A program made the position numbers and the translations under genes. Source: Acidimicrobiales bacterium (GTDB taxonomy: Bacteria > Actinomycetota > Acidimicrobiia > Acidimicrobiales > MedAcidi-G1). Taken from it: a stretch of 64,000 bases of DNA. The notes beneath the pieces are model-generated. The model saw only the letters and a list, made by a program, of their open reading frames with translations, was not told the origin of the DNA and searched no databases. Shown here piece after piece: positions 53,760 through 62,436 of this stretch (position 1 is its first letter; each line of letters opens with the position of its first letter). The stretch is from positions 1 to 64,000 of the forward strand of contig JAQWOV010000005.1 in NCBI GenBank assembly GCA_029245675.1. Direction: 5' to 3'.

Positions 53760-54734
53760 CTAAAATTTGAGAAGTTCTTCAGCTGGGGCAACACCGTCTG
53801 TTGTAACTGTAAGTATTTCGACTCCTTCTTCAGTGACCAATAGAGTGTGCTCAAACTGTGCGGTTCGGCTTCCATCTCTCGTGACCGCTGTCCAGTCGTC
53901 ATCCCACATTTCACAAGCAGGGTTTCCTAAAGTCAGCATTGGCTCAATAGTGAAAGTCATCCCTGGAACTATGACCGTGCTGTCATAGGGGTCGTAATAG
54001 TGCTTTATTTGAAGGCCTGAATGAAATTCAGTGCCTATTCCATGACCAATGAACTCCCTAACTACCCCTAAATTATGTTGTCGCGCATGATTTTCTATCG
54101 CTCGTCCAATAACGTTTATCGGCTCTCCGGGTTTTACTGAATCCATACCGGCATAAAGTGCGGTTCGGGTTTCGAGCACCAAACGTTTTGACTCTTCATC
54201 TACTTCGCCGACGAAAAACATAACTGATGTATCACCATGGACTCCCCCCTTATAAAGAGTCACATCTATATTTACGATGTCGCCATTAGCTAACGGCCTA
54301 CTATCAGGAATCCCATGGCAAACTACTTCATTTACAGAAGTGCAAACAGATTTAGGGTAACCACGATAATTTAATGGACTTGGGTAAGCATCTCTCGCAA
54401 GGATTGCTTCATGAACTATCTGATCAATTTTGTCAGTTGTAACTCCTGGCTGAACATGAGGTCCAACTTCAAGGAGGACTTCTGCCGCAGCGTTGCCAGC
54501 CAATCTCATTTTCTGGGCCTCTTCTTCAGTGCGAACGTTTGAAGATACTGCTGGCCCAGGGTTACCAGTCATCGCATAGGGGGGCCTATTTATAGAAATA
54601 GGCACTGTGCGCATTGGACTCAACATTCCTGGCCTTACAGGCGGCAGCGAGGCTTGGACTGTTGCAAGTTTTTTACGTTTACGTTTTGCCACATTAAAAA
54701 GACTATCCGGACTTATCTTGAAGAATTCAAGCAC
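53760..54734 (-). CDS. map: Methionine aminopeptidase, MapB-like with N-terminal extension
   Basis: The 324-residue type I methionine aminopeptidase has the metal ligands in NIDVT, HGDTS, GHGIGT and IEPML. A Pro-rich N-terminal segment (PGMLSPMRTVP) matches mycobacterial MapB, whose similar extension is thought to contact the ribosome. The GTG at 54734 is preferred, since TAAGTT (54741-54746) ends six bases before it; a second GTG at 54692 would shorten it by 14 residues. Confidence 0.94.
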   Translation of the reverse strand: MLEFFKISPDSLFNVAKRKRKKLATVQASLPPVRPGMLSPMRTVPISINRPPYAMTGNPGPAVSSNVRTEEEAQKMRLAGNAAAEVLLEVGPHVQPGVTTDKIDQIVHEAILARDAYPSPLNYRGYPKSVCTSVNEVVCHGIPDSRPLANGDIVNIDVTLYKGGVHGDTSVMFFVGEVDEESKRLVLETRTALYAGMDSVKPGEPINVIGRAIENHARQHNLGVVREFIGHGIGTEFHSGLQIKHYYDPYDSTVIVPGMTFTIEPMLTLGNPACEMWDDDWTAVTRDGSRTAQFEHTLLVTEEGVEILTVTTDGVAPAEELLKF

Positions 54735-54740
54735 TACGAT

Positions 54741-54746
54741 AACTTA
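54741..54746 (-). promoter_or_regulatory. Likely leaderless -10 box (map)
   Basis: TAAGTT ends 6 bases before the GTG at 54734. Confidence 0.5.
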
Positions 54747-54777
54747 TGGAGTTAAAAATTTTGAAAGGACGATCATC

Positions 54778-55683
54778 ATGGCTGCCGGTGGCGACAAAAA
54801 AGCGATACTTGCTGCATTTATAGCAAATGCCGGTATTTCAGTTGCAAAATTCATTGGGTTTATTTTTACTCACTCTTCAGCGTTGTTAGCCGAAAGTGTT
54901 CACTCAGTTGCAGATGCTTCCAACCAGCTGCTTCTCCTCATGGGCGTTCAACGCTCAAACCGCCCTGCTAGCGAAAAACATCCATTCGGTTACGGGCGTG
55001 AACGCTATTTTTGGTCATTTGTTGTAGCGGTCGTACTTTTTACCGCTGGAGCAGTCTTTGCTCTCTACGAGGGAATAGAGAAGCTTCTACACCCCGAGCC
55101 AATAAGCCACTATCAGTGGGCTATCGGCATCCTAGTTTTTGGTTTGATTTTGGAAGGATTTTCTTTACGGACTGCCATTGTGGAAGCAAATAAGCAAAGA
55201 AATGATCAGACTTGGAGAGAGTACATAACAAAATCTAAAAAACCTGAACTGCCTGTAGTGGTCCTTGAAGATACTGGGGCCATGCTTGGTTTGGCTTTTG
55301 CCTTGATTGCCGTAGTCCTGAGCAAAGTGACTGGCGATCCAATTTGGGATGGAATAGGTACGGTAAGTATTGGTGTCCTACTTGCCATAATTGCCATTGT
55401 TTTAGCTAAAGAAATGTACAGCCTTCTTATCGGTGAAGGTGTTACTGAAAAGAATCGGTCACTTATTTATGAGGCAATGAACGACTCTGTTTCTGTTTCA
55501 AAGATTGAAAATTTACGAACACAACATCTTGGACCCGAACATATTTTGGTCGGAGCGCAAGTCGTTTTTGACCCATCTCTTTCTGTTGAAGAAGTTTGTT
55601 CCGCTATTGAAGAAATTGAGGTTCGTGTGAAAGCCGTAGTACCAGATGCGCATTCAATTTTTGTTGAACCAAAAAACTCGTAA
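54778..55683 (+). CDS. Cation diffusion facilitator (CDF) metal exporter
   Basis: The protein has 301 residues. CDF signature ESVHSVADASNQ sits in helix 2 and EDTGAMLG in helix 5, giving two of the metal-ligand sites; a short cytoplasmic C-terminal domain follows. It likely exports Zn2+, Mn2+, Fe2+ or Co2+. AAAGGA precedes the ATG by about eight bases. It diverges from map. Confidence 0.9.
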   Translation: MAAGGDKKAILAAFIANAGISVAKFIGFIFTHSSALLAESVHSVADASNQLLLLMGVQRSNRPASEKHPFGYGRERYFWSFVVAVVLFTAGAVFALYEGIEKLLHPEPISHYQWAIGILVFGLILEGFSLRTAIVEANKQRNDQTWREYITKSKKPELPVVVLEDTGAMLGLAFALIAVVLSKVTGDPIWDGIGTVSIGVLLAIIAIVLAKEMYSLLIGEGVTEKNRSLIYEAMNDSVSVSKIENLRTQHLGPEHILVGAQVVFDPSLSVEEVCSAIEEIEVRVKAVVPDAHSIFVEPKNS

Positions 55684-55762
55684 CAAATAAAAACAGTTAA
55701 GAAATTCAAAGTTGTTGGGCAAAGTTAAGAAATTCTTTCTTCAATGTGAAAGAATCAATTCC

Positions 55763-57328
55763 ATGAACCTACGCAAACTTATTCTTATTTTTTCTATTCT
55801 CGCTTTAACCGCCACAAGTTGTTCTTCTGATGGAACCTCTGAAGGCAGTACCTATACCCAGGCTGCTGACGAGACGCCAACCACCACGGAAGCCCCAGCA
55901 GAAACAGCGGCCCCCGCCGAAACAGCGGCCCCCGCCGAAGATGAAAGTTCCGAAGAAGGCCGAGATGAACTGATCGCTTTGCTAACCATTGTGTTTGATT
56001 TAGAGACCGAGGAATTTGCTACATGCATGGTTGACGAAATGCATGCAGTATCTGGATATAGCTACGCATTACTTCTAGAAAGTACATTGTCAGAGGAAGA
56101 CGAAGACGACTTAGACGAAATCGCCACAGAGGTAGCGAGCACATGTATGAGCAATTTGTCTCTAGAAGAAATTGACTTGTTTGGAGATGAATCCACGGTC
56201 CCCACATTGGAGATCTCCTCAGATCCAAATGCTCTTGGTGCAATTCTTGCAGTAGAGGAAATTGATTTTACTGATGAAACTATTGTTGGCTGGCTCGTAA
56301 CCTACCGGTCCCAGTCTGTGAGCGGCGACCCGATTGAAGTAACCGGCACAATTGTCGCTCCGAACTCTGTAGCAACTGAGCCTCGGCCTGTGTTTTCTGT
56401 AGCGCATGGCACGACCGGTATGGCAGATATGTGTGCTCCTTCACTTGACTACGTCGGTGAAAATATTGATTTTGCTGGACGCAGTGCTTTAGTTCAACCG
56501 TTACTGGACGAAGGCTGGGTAGTGGTCGCTTCTGACTTTGAAGGAATGGGCGGACCCGGACTTCACCCCTACATTGTTGGTGCCAGTGAGGCGCAAGGAG
56601 TATTTGACATTGTAAGAGCAGCTCAAACTGCCCCCACTTTAGGAGCCGACGGACCTCTGATCGTATGGGGTCACTCTCAGGGAGGCCATGCGGCCATGCA
56701 TGCTTCTCAACGTTGGCAAGACATAGCTCCTGAATTGAACCTTGTAGGTGTAGGAGCTGGAGCACCACCGAGTCAGTTCCCATTTCTTAAAGACTTTCTG
56801 ATGAATGGCGCCTTTCAGGGCTATCTAATTATGGTTGCCGCCTCTTTCGCCGAAGTTTATGACGAGCTTTCTTTAGAGACGATCGTTGAGCCTGAGTACT
56901 TGCCTCTAGTTGAGGAATTAGAACTTGGCTGCACCGGACACATTTTCGATATCTTTAACCCGATACCTTATGAAGATCTGACTTCTGTTGACGATATTTT
57001 TGGTGATCCATCGTGGAATGCTCGCCTAGTCGAAAACGACTCGAATCAATTGCCAAATCAGACCCCACTCGTTATTCTCCATGGCGACCAAGATGAACAA
57101 ATCCCCGCAGGCAGCAGCGGCCTTCTTTTAGATCAGATTTGCGCTCTTGAAGGGCATGAACATATTGAACGCATTCTCTATGAGGGGCACACTCATGGTA
57201 GTGCTCCGGGGGCTTACTGGGCAGATCTGCTGGCTTGGATGGATGCTCGAGTGTCTGAGGAACCAGTAAACCAAGAAAATGCTTGTTCAACAATCACCGT
57301 TCCTAATTCTGATGATCAAACAGATTAG
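55763..57328 (+). CDS. Secreted lipase-like alpha/beta-hydrolase lipoprotein with two-cysteine module
   Basis: The protein has about 521 residues. The signal ends in a lipobox at Cys20 (ALTATSC), followed by a Thr/Ala/Pro linker with ETAAPA repeats. A two-cysteine module (Cys88, Cys128) matches the one at 25032-26630. The hydrolase domain has VAHGTTG, the nucleophile Ser305 in GHSQGG, and Asp/His in HGDQDEQIP and HTHGS, like secretory lipases. It probably degrades lipids or esters at the cell surface. The upstream in-frame start at 55712 lacks signal features. Confidence 0.82.
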   Translation: MNLRKLILIFSILALTATSCSSDGTSEGSTYTQAADETPTTTEAPAETAAPAETAAPAEDESSEEGRDELIALLTIVFDLETEEFATCMVDEMHAVSGYSYALLLESTLSEEDEDDLDEIATEVASTCMSNLSLEEIDLFGDESTVPTLEISSDPNALGAILAVEEIDFTDETIVGWLVTYRSQSVSGDPIEVTGTIVAPNSVATEPRPVFSVAHGTTGMADMCAPSLDYVGENIDFAGRSALVQPLLDEGWVVVASDFEGMGGPGLHPYIVGASEAQGVFDIVRAAQTAPTLGADGPLIVWGHSQGGHAAMHASQRWQDIAPELNLVGVGAGAPPSQFPFLKDFLMNGAFQGYLIMVAASFAEVYDELSLETIVEPEYLPLVEELELGCTGHIFDIFNPIPYEDLTSVDDIFGDPSWNARLVENDSNQLPNQTPLVILHGDQDEQIPAGSSGLLLDQICALEGHEHIERILYEGHTHGSAPGAYWADLLAWMDARVSEEPVNQENACSTITVPNSDDQTD

Positions 57329-57331
57329 ATA

Positions 57332-58006
57332 CTAAATCTTTTTGATTGAATCTGAGGAAAAGAGAACTCGTATAAGCACTATTGAAATCACCACTCCTAT
57401 CAGTTGCATTAAAGCAAACATGGGAATATGAGTTGGAGATATTCCAGTGAACGTGTCAGAGAATGAACGGGCGATCGTCACTGCTGGGTTCGCAAAGCTT
57501 GTTGACGAAGTGAAGTAGTAAGCTCCTCCAATATATGCCCCTACTACATAAGGGATTTTTGAAGTACGGGAAGTGTGAAGAAGGCTAAAAATTACTAGCA
57601 GTAATCCGATTGTTGCTATGACTTCTCCAAGCCATAAATGGCTTCCACTGCGGCTTGTAGTGGACCAACTTACTGCAGATAAATCAAACATAAGATTTGC
57701 TAATACGGTCCCGGAGATTGCTCCTGTGGTTTGTGCAAGAAGTATTGGCAGAATTTCTTTGCGAGATCGATGTCCAAGTGCCCAAGCGGTGAGCGTCACT
57801 GCAGGATTAAAGTCAGCAGAGATTTTACTGAAGATAGAAATTATTGCGATTAAAACAGCTGCTGTTGCGGCCGCATTTTGGAGGAGAATCAGTCCTTCTT
57901 GTCCTTCAGAAAGCCTTTTCGCCATTATCCCGGAGCCCACGACGCCAATGAGTAGGAACATTGTTCCTAAACCTTCAGCTAAGAGAACTTTCTTCAAATC
58001 AAACAT
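57332..58006 (-). CDS. MIP/aquaporin-family channel
   Basis: The protein has 224 residues. Six predicted helices and two NPA motifs (FNPAVTLT at about 66-73 and ANPAVTIARSF late) mark it as an aquaporin or aquaglyceroporin, with the selectivity arginine after the second NPA. Substrate is unknown: water, glycerol or arsenite are all possible. It is read toward the lipase gene and lies just downstream of cimA. Confidence 0.9.
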   Translation of the reverse strand: MFDLKKVLLAEGLGTMFLLIGVVGSGIMAKRLSEGQEGLILLQNAAATAAVLIAIISIFSKISADFNPAVTLTAWALGHRSRKEILPILLAQTTGAISGTVLANLMFDLSAVSWSTTSRSGSHLWLGEVIATIGLLLVIFSLLHTSRTSKIPYVVGAYIGGAYYFTSSTSFANPAVTIARSFSDTFTGISPTHIPMFALMQLIGVVISIVLIRVLFSSDSIKKI

Positions 58007-58016
58007 TTTAAATGGA

Positions 58017-59642
58017 TCACTCTTCGGTGTTCATCAATCCATACACAATGGAATCCACTAATGCTTGCCATGAGGCTTCGATTATGTTTTCTGAAACTCC
58101 GATAGTTGTCCAGGTCTGTTCACCATTTGTTGTGTCCAACAAGACTCGAGTAATAGCGCCAGTTCCCTTGCTAGTTTCAAGTACTCGAACTTTGAAGTCT
58201 GTTAGTCGGAGTTTCCCTAAAGCTGGGTATCGAGTCTCTAAGGCTTCTCTTAAAGCAGCATCTAGCGCATTGACTGGACCATTTCCTTTACCTGATGCTT
58301 CAACTATTTCACCGTCTACGTCAATTGATACGTTCGCTTCAGTATCTACTTCTACTGCGACATCATTCCAGGCGCGACTACCGCTGCCAGATAAGTGTCC
58401 AACATTCACAGAAAATGATTGGAGTTGAAAGAAATCTTGTTCCCATCCGGTGGAAGCTCTGAGTAATAATTCCAACGATGCGTCGGCAGCTTCAAAGTGG
58501 TACCCGCGGTATTCAAGATCTTTTAATGTCTCTACCACCTCGTTGAGAGTTTCGCCGCCAATATCTAAACCTAGTTGTTGCGCTCTTAGTTCAATAGTTG
58601 ATTTACCAGACATTTCCGAAACCAAAAATCGTGTTCCGTTTCCAACCAGATTTGGATCAATATGTTCATAAGCGTCTGGTCGTCGAGAAATAGCGCTTAC
58701 ATGGAGTCCTGCTTTGTGAGCAAAAGCCCCTGAACCGACATATGGCTGTTGTGGGTCAGATGAGAAATTAACTAGCTCGGCGACATGATGGGCTACAGAA
58801 GTAAGTTTTTCCATGCATTCGTCAGGAAGTGTTTTGACTCCTAGTTTTAAACTCAAGTTCGCGATAATCGGAACAAGGTCACAGTTCCCAACCCGCTCTC
58901 CATAACCATTGATTGTTCCTTGGACCTGTGTAGCTCCTGCCATGACCCCAGCCATTGCATTAGCTACCCCACATCCGGTGTCGTTATGTAGATGAACCCC
59001 AATGGGAGTTCCTAATTGACTTACTACTTCCGAGACAGTTTCTTCTATTTGAAATGGCAATGAACCACCATTGGTATCACAGAGAACTAGACAGTCGGCT
59101 CCTGCATCGGAAGCCCCTTCGAGAACACGAAGAGCAAACTCTGGATTTGCTTTATAGCCATCAAAGAAATGTTCAGCATCGAAGAAGACTTCTAAACCTT
59201 GATCCTTTAAAAATTTTATTGAATCTGCAACCATAGCGACCCCTTCATCTAAGGAGGTTCTAAGCGCTTCAGTGACGTGGTAGTCCCATGATTTACCTAC
59301 GATGCAAACTGTAGAGGTCCCAGCGGAAACCAAGTTTGTCAAGGTTGGGTCGCTCTCTGCATTGCCGTTAACTCTTCTGGTGGATCCAAAAGCAACCAAT
59401 CGTGACTGCTTAAGAGGTAATTCTTTTTGTGCTCTCTCGAAAAACTCTACGTCTTTGGGATTAGCCCCTGGCCAGCCACCTTCGATGTAATGAACACCCA
59501 AGTTGTCTAATTGCTCAGCAATTCGTAATTTGTCGTCAACTGTTAAGGAAATTCCTTCCAATTGAGCGCCATCGCGTAGCGTGGTGTCGTAAATTTCTAC
59601 CGTTTTGGGAAGTGTCTTTGAGTTAAGGATTGACATACTCAT
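58017..59642 (-). CDS. cimA: (R)-citramalate synthase, CimA type
   Basis: The protein has about 541 residues. The HMGL-like barrel shows DTTLRDGAQLEG and HLHNDTGCGVANA, and AFAHKAGLHVSA and the long C-terminal LeuA dimer domain follow. It fits the citramalate synthase branch rather than 2-isopropylmalate synthase, giving threonine-independent isoleucine. I chose the ATG at 59642, which overlaps ilvE by 20 bases; it is the third gene of leuB-ilvE-cimA. Confidence 0.9.
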   Translation of the reverse strand: MSMSILNSKTLPKTVEIYDTTLRDGAQLEGISLTVDDKLRIAEQLDNLGVHYIEGGWPGANPKDVEFFERAQKELPLKQSRLVAFGSTRRVNGNAESDPTLTNLVSAGTSTVCIVGKSWDYHVTEALRTSLDEGVAMVADSIKFLKDQGLEVFFDAEHFFDGYKANPEFALRVLEGASDAGADCLVLCDTNGGSLPFQIEETVSEVVSQLGTPIGVHLHNDTGCGVANAMAGVMAGATQVQGTINGYGERVGNCDLVPIIANLSLKLGVKTLPDECMEKLTSVAHHVAELVNFSSDPQQPYVGSGAFAHKAGLHVSAISRRPDAYEHIDPNLVGNGTRFLVSEMSGKSTIELRAQQLGLDIGGETLNEVVETLKDLEYRGYHFEAADASLELLLRASTGWEQDFFQLQSFSVNVGHLSGSGSRAWNDVAVEVDTEANVSIDVDGEIVEASGKGNGPVNALDAALREALETRYPALGKLRLTDFKVRVLETSKGTGAITRVLLDTTNGEQTWTTIGVSENIIEASWQALVDSIVYGLMNTEE

Positions 59643-60543
59643 TCCAAGATTCGTACTCGGGACGCTTTCCATGTACGACGTCAAAATAAACTTCTTGAAT
59701 TGCTTTAGTTACGGGACCGGGATCACCAATTTCTCGATCGTCTACAGATCTGATAGGAACAATTTCAGCTGCTGTTCCAGAAAGAAACGCCTCTTCAGCG
59801 ATATATAGATCGCTGCGGAGAATGTTTCCTTGAATGTACGGAATATCAAGATCTTCAGCGATTTTCCTAACAGTCTTTTGGGTTATGCCTTCAAGTGCTC
59901 CTGCCGATGAAGGAGGAGTTATGATCTTGCCTTCACGTACGATAAATAGATTCTCTCCGGTGCACTCTGAAACATACCCTTGAGGAGAAAGAAGAATGGC
60001 TTCTTCATATCCCGCTTTTATTGCCTGGACTTTAGCCATTTGAGAATTTACATAATGCCCAACGCCTTTAGCTGCTGGTGGCATGGCATTTGGATCATGA
60101 CGCTGCCAAGAAGAGACCATAAGCCGGACTCCCTTTTTTAGGCTTTCTTCTCCGAGATAAGCGCCCCATGGCCAACAAGAAATAGATACATCAACCTTGC
60201 AATCAAGTGGATTAAGCCCCATCTCTCCATAACCGAGATAAACAAGCGGCCGTATGTAGCAGGAAGAAAATCCATTGACTCTTACTGTGTCAAGAACACC
60301 CTCCACTAGCTGATCTACCGTCCAAGGGATGTCTATGAAAAGAATCTTTGCTGACTGGAATAGTCGTTCTATATGAGGGCGCAGCTGGAAGACTGCTGGT
60401 CCTTTATCTGTTTCATAGGCTCGAATTCCTTCGAATACGCCGTTTCCGTAATGCAGAGTGTGTGTCAGAACATGGACAGTAGCGTCATCCCAGTCAACGA
60501 GATCCCCATTCATCCAAATTTTTTCTGCTGTCTCTAATGCCAT
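59623..60543 (-). CDS. ilvE: Branched-chain amino acid aminotransferase
   Basis: The 306-residue fold-type IV PLP enzyme has YGNGVFEGIRAYET, SPQGYVSECTGENLF and, as PLP lysine region, SQMAKVQAIKAGYEEA. It transaminates the keto acids to Val, Leu and Ile. It lies 34 bases after leuB and overlaps cimA, so all three share one mRNA. Confidence 0.95.
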   Translation of the reverse strand: MALETAEKIWMNGDLVDWDDATVHVLTHTLHYGNGVFEGIRAYETDKGPAVFQLRPHIERLFQSAKILFIDIPWTVDQLVEGVLDTVRVNGFSSCYIRPLVYLGYGEMGLNPLDCKVDVSISCWPWGAYLGEESLKKGVRLMVSSWQRHDPNAMPPAAKGVGHYVNSQMAKVQAIKAGYEEAILLSPQGYVSECTGENLFIVREGKIITPPSSAGALEGITQKTVRKIAEDLDIPYIQGNILRSDLYIAEEAFLSGTAAEIVPIRSVDDREIGDPGPVTKAIQEVYFDVVHGKRPEYESWNEYVNP

Positions 60544-60577
60544 TTCAATTTCCTTATTTTTATTTGACTGTTATGGG

Positions 60578-61558
60578 TTAACTAACCCGCTCCGCTATTG
60601 CGTCTCCAATAGCTATAGTTCCTTGAACTTGAACTTCTGGATCAGTACAGACTTCTTTTATGCGATTAGCCGCCTCGTTTTCGCCTAAAAAGTCAAGCAT
60701 CATCGCTCCTGAAAGGATAGCGGCCGTTGGGTTAGCAACGCCTTGACCTGCGATATCTGGGGCTGATCCATGTACTGGTTCAAACATTGATGGTCCTGTA
60801 CGAGATGGATTCAAATTCGCTGATGCTGCCATACCTATTCCTCCAGATACGGCTCCACCAAGATCTGTCAGAATGTCTCCGAATAAGTTGTCAGTAACTA
60901 TTACGTCATATTGATCCGGAGATTGAACAAAATAGATACATGCTGCATCTACGTGGTTGTAGGCAGTTTCTACTTCCGGGTATTCCTCTGCAACTTCGTT
61001 AAATGTTCGTTCCCAGAGATCTCCAGCAAAAGTTAAAACATTTGTTTTATGCACAAGAGTCAAATGGCCGCGACGACTAGCTGCAAGGTCGAATGCAAAG
61101 CGGATGCAACGTTCAACTCCCATGCGGGTGTTTACGGATCCTTGTGTGGCGATTTCATTTGCAGTTCCTTGCCGTAAAGCTCCTCCTTCGCCTGCGTAAG
61201 ATCCTTCGGTATTTTCTCGTACTACCGAGAAATCAATATTTTTTTCTGCATAGGTGAAAGGGCGCAAATTCACATATAGATCAAGAGCAAATCGCATCTT
61301 AAGCAAAAGGCCTCTCTCGATTAATCCTGGTGGGACTTCAGGTGTACCTACAGCACCCAGATATAGGGCATCTAAATCGCGCCATTCTTCAATCATCTCA
61401 TCAGGAAGAACTGTTCCGTCGCGCCCATATCGGGCTCCGCCTAGGTCATACGTGACCGTTTCTAAGTTGACACCGGTCGCGCTAATAACTTTCAGACCCT
61501 CAGCGATAACCTCCGGTCCGATACCATCGCCACCAATGATGCCAATACGATGTGCCAC
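60578..61558 (-). CDS. leuB: 3-isopropylmalate/(citramalate-pathway) dehydrogenase
   Basis: The 326-residue decarboxylating dehydrogenase has GGDGIGPEV at the start and [21 protein letters not shown] later, the standard LeuB set. It can serve both the leucine and the citramalate route. The GTG start follows AAGGAG. Its leader region holds a candidate attenuator (61601-61693). The leuC/leuD genes are not in the window. Confidence 0.94.
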   Translation of the reverse strand: MAHRIGIIGGDGIGPEVIAEGLKVISATGVNLETVTYDLGGARYGRDGTVLPDEMIEEWRDLDALYLGAVGTPEVPPGLIERGLLLKMRFALDLYVNLRPFTYAEKNIDFSVVRENTEGSYAGEGGALRQGTANEIATQGSVNTRMGVERCIRFAFDLAASRRGHLTLVHKTNVLTFAGDLWERTFNEVAEEYPEVETAYNHVDAACIYFVQSPDQYDVIVTDNLFGDILTDLGGAVSGGIGMAASANLNPSRTGPSMFEPVHGSAPDIAGQGVANPTAAILSGAMMLDFLGENEAANRIKEVCTDPEVQVQGTIAIGDAIAERVS

Positions 61559-61600
61559 GTAATTGCTCCTTGCCTTTCAACTTATATAAACGTCTTATTT

Positions 61601-61633
61601 AAATAAAAAACCGTCCACGTTAAGTGGACGGTT
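61601..61633 (-). terminator. Rho-independent terminator in the leuB leader
   Basis: On the leuB strand AACCGTCCAC (61633-61624) pairs with GTGGACGGTT (61618-61609), a perfect 10-bp stem with a TTAAC loop. A run TTTTTTATTT (61610-61601) follows. It lies before, not after, leuB, so it should be conditional. Confidence 0.8.
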
Positions 61634-61635
61634 AA

Positions 61636-61659
61636 AGCGCACGTTAAACAACGTGCGCT
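61636..61659 (-). promoter_or_regulatory. Pause-type hairpin overlapping the leader stop codon
   Basis: AGCGCACGTT (61659-61650) pairs with AACGTGCGCT (61645-61636) in a perfect 10-bp stem, loop GTTT. The left arm begins in the leader TAG. The CACGTT of the left arm can also pair with AACGTG inside the terminator (61621-61616), so the two folds may exclude each other. Confidence 0.65.
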
Positions 61660-61693
61660 AAAAAATTTGGATCACTGAAAGTAATCTGTCCAT
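61658..61693 (-). CDS. Leader peptide rich in branched-chain residues
   Basis: An 11-residue frame, MDRLLSVIQIF, ends at TAG 61658. It contains tandem Leu codons (TTA CTT), adjacent Val and Ile codons and a second Ile, just before two hairpins and upstream of a Leu/Ile/Val operon. This is the arrangement of classic attenuation leaders. A TACACT -10 box ends seven bases upstream, fitting leaderless translation. Confidence 0.7.
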   Translation of the reverse strand: MDRLLSVIQIF

Positions 61694-61700
61694 CACGTTG

Positions 61701-61731
61701 AGTGTAGCAAACTGCTAATAACACTAGTCAA
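61701..61731 (-). promoter_or_regulatory. Probable promoter of the leu leader
   Basis: TTGACT (61731-61726) and TACACT (61706-61701) are separated by 19 bases, slightly long. The -10 box lies seven bases before the leader ATG at 61693. Confidence 0.5.
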
Positions 61732-61779
61732 ATAAGTTAAATTGGTGCCCAATAAGGTGGCGAATTCAGTTCCTACGGA

Positions 61780-61785
61780 TACGAT
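61780..61785 (+). promoter_or_regulatory. Likely leaderless -10 box (greA)
   Basis: TACGAT ends 8 bases before the ATG at 61794. Confidence 0.5.
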
Positions 61786-61793
61786 CTCGCCAA

Positions 61794-62267
61794 ATGTCAA
61801 AAATGCAACAACTCTCACAAAATGCTTATGACCGCCTCGTCGCGGAATTAACTGATCTAACAACTCGCGGAAGAATTGATATTGCGCGAAAGATTGAAGC
61901 TGCACGTGAACTAGGCGACCTTTCAGAGAATGGCGACTATCACGCCGCTAAAGAGGAAAAAGGCAAAATGGAAGGACGCATTATGCATATAGAAAGCGTT
62001 CTAGAAGACTGCGAAATAATTGAAGAAATTGACGTTCAAACCGATGTCGTCTCTCCCGGGGTAACTGTTTCTATATTGTACGAAGGTGACGAGACCCCTG
62101 AATTGTTGCTCGTTGGATCCATTGAAGAAAAACGAGATGACATTGACGTCGTCTCCCCTGGCTCACCATTAGGAGAAGCTCTTCTTGGAGGCAAGGCCGG
62201 TGACATTGTTTCCTTTGAAGCGCCTCATGGAGTTCTTAAAGTCGAGATATTGAGTATTGGGAGCTAA
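61794..62267 (+). CDS. greA: Transcription elongation factor GreA
   Basis: The 157-residue protein has an N-terminal coiled coil with DLSENGDYHAAKEE at its tip and a C-terminal FKBP-like domain with SPGSPLGEALLG. GreA rescues backtracked RNA polymerase by stimulating transcript cleavage. No ribosome site is visible, and the start is probably leaderless. Confidence 0.96.
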   Translation: MSKMQQLSQNAYDRLVAELTDLTTRGRIDIARKIEAARELGDLSENGDYHAAKEEKGKMEGRIMHIESVLEDCEIIEEIDVQTDVVSPGVTVSILYEGDETPELLLVGSIEEKRDDIDVVSPGSPLGEALLGGKAGDIVSFEAPHGVLKVEILSIGS

Positions 62268-62290
62268 ACGCTTGCCTCTTCATCATTTTC

Positions 62291-62431
62291 ATGAGATTTA
62301 AACCGCTTTGGTGGAAAATTCTTGTGCTCGTTGGTGGCATTCTTATTGCTACCGCGCTCTTCCTTTCCGCAGAGAGTTCTCCTAAAAATTTTCAAGAAGA
62401 TCCCTCTATATCCGGAGTTATTGAAGAATAG
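62291..62431 (+). CDS. Possible 46-residue single-helix membrane protein after greA
   Basis: An ATG at 62291, 23 bases after the greA stop, opens 46 codons to a TAG at 62431. The product has a basic, Trp-containing start (MRFKPLWWK), a membrane helix (about 9-27) and an acidic tail. It lies between two converging genes. No strong ribosome site is present, so support is moderate. Confidence 0.5.
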   Translation: MRFKPLWWKILVLVGGILIATALFLSAESSPKNFQEDPSISGVIEE

Positions 62432-62436
62432 ATAAT

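Noticed and set aside
54607-54777. An N-terminal extension of the CDF transporter from 54607
   Set aside because: It lies opposite the start of map, is not hydrophobic in CDF fashion, and the ATG at 54778 has a good ribosome site.
61601-61660. Ordinary terminators for converging genes
   Set aside because: leuB and greA diverge here, so no gene ends at this point; the T-run faces into leuB, which fits attenuation.
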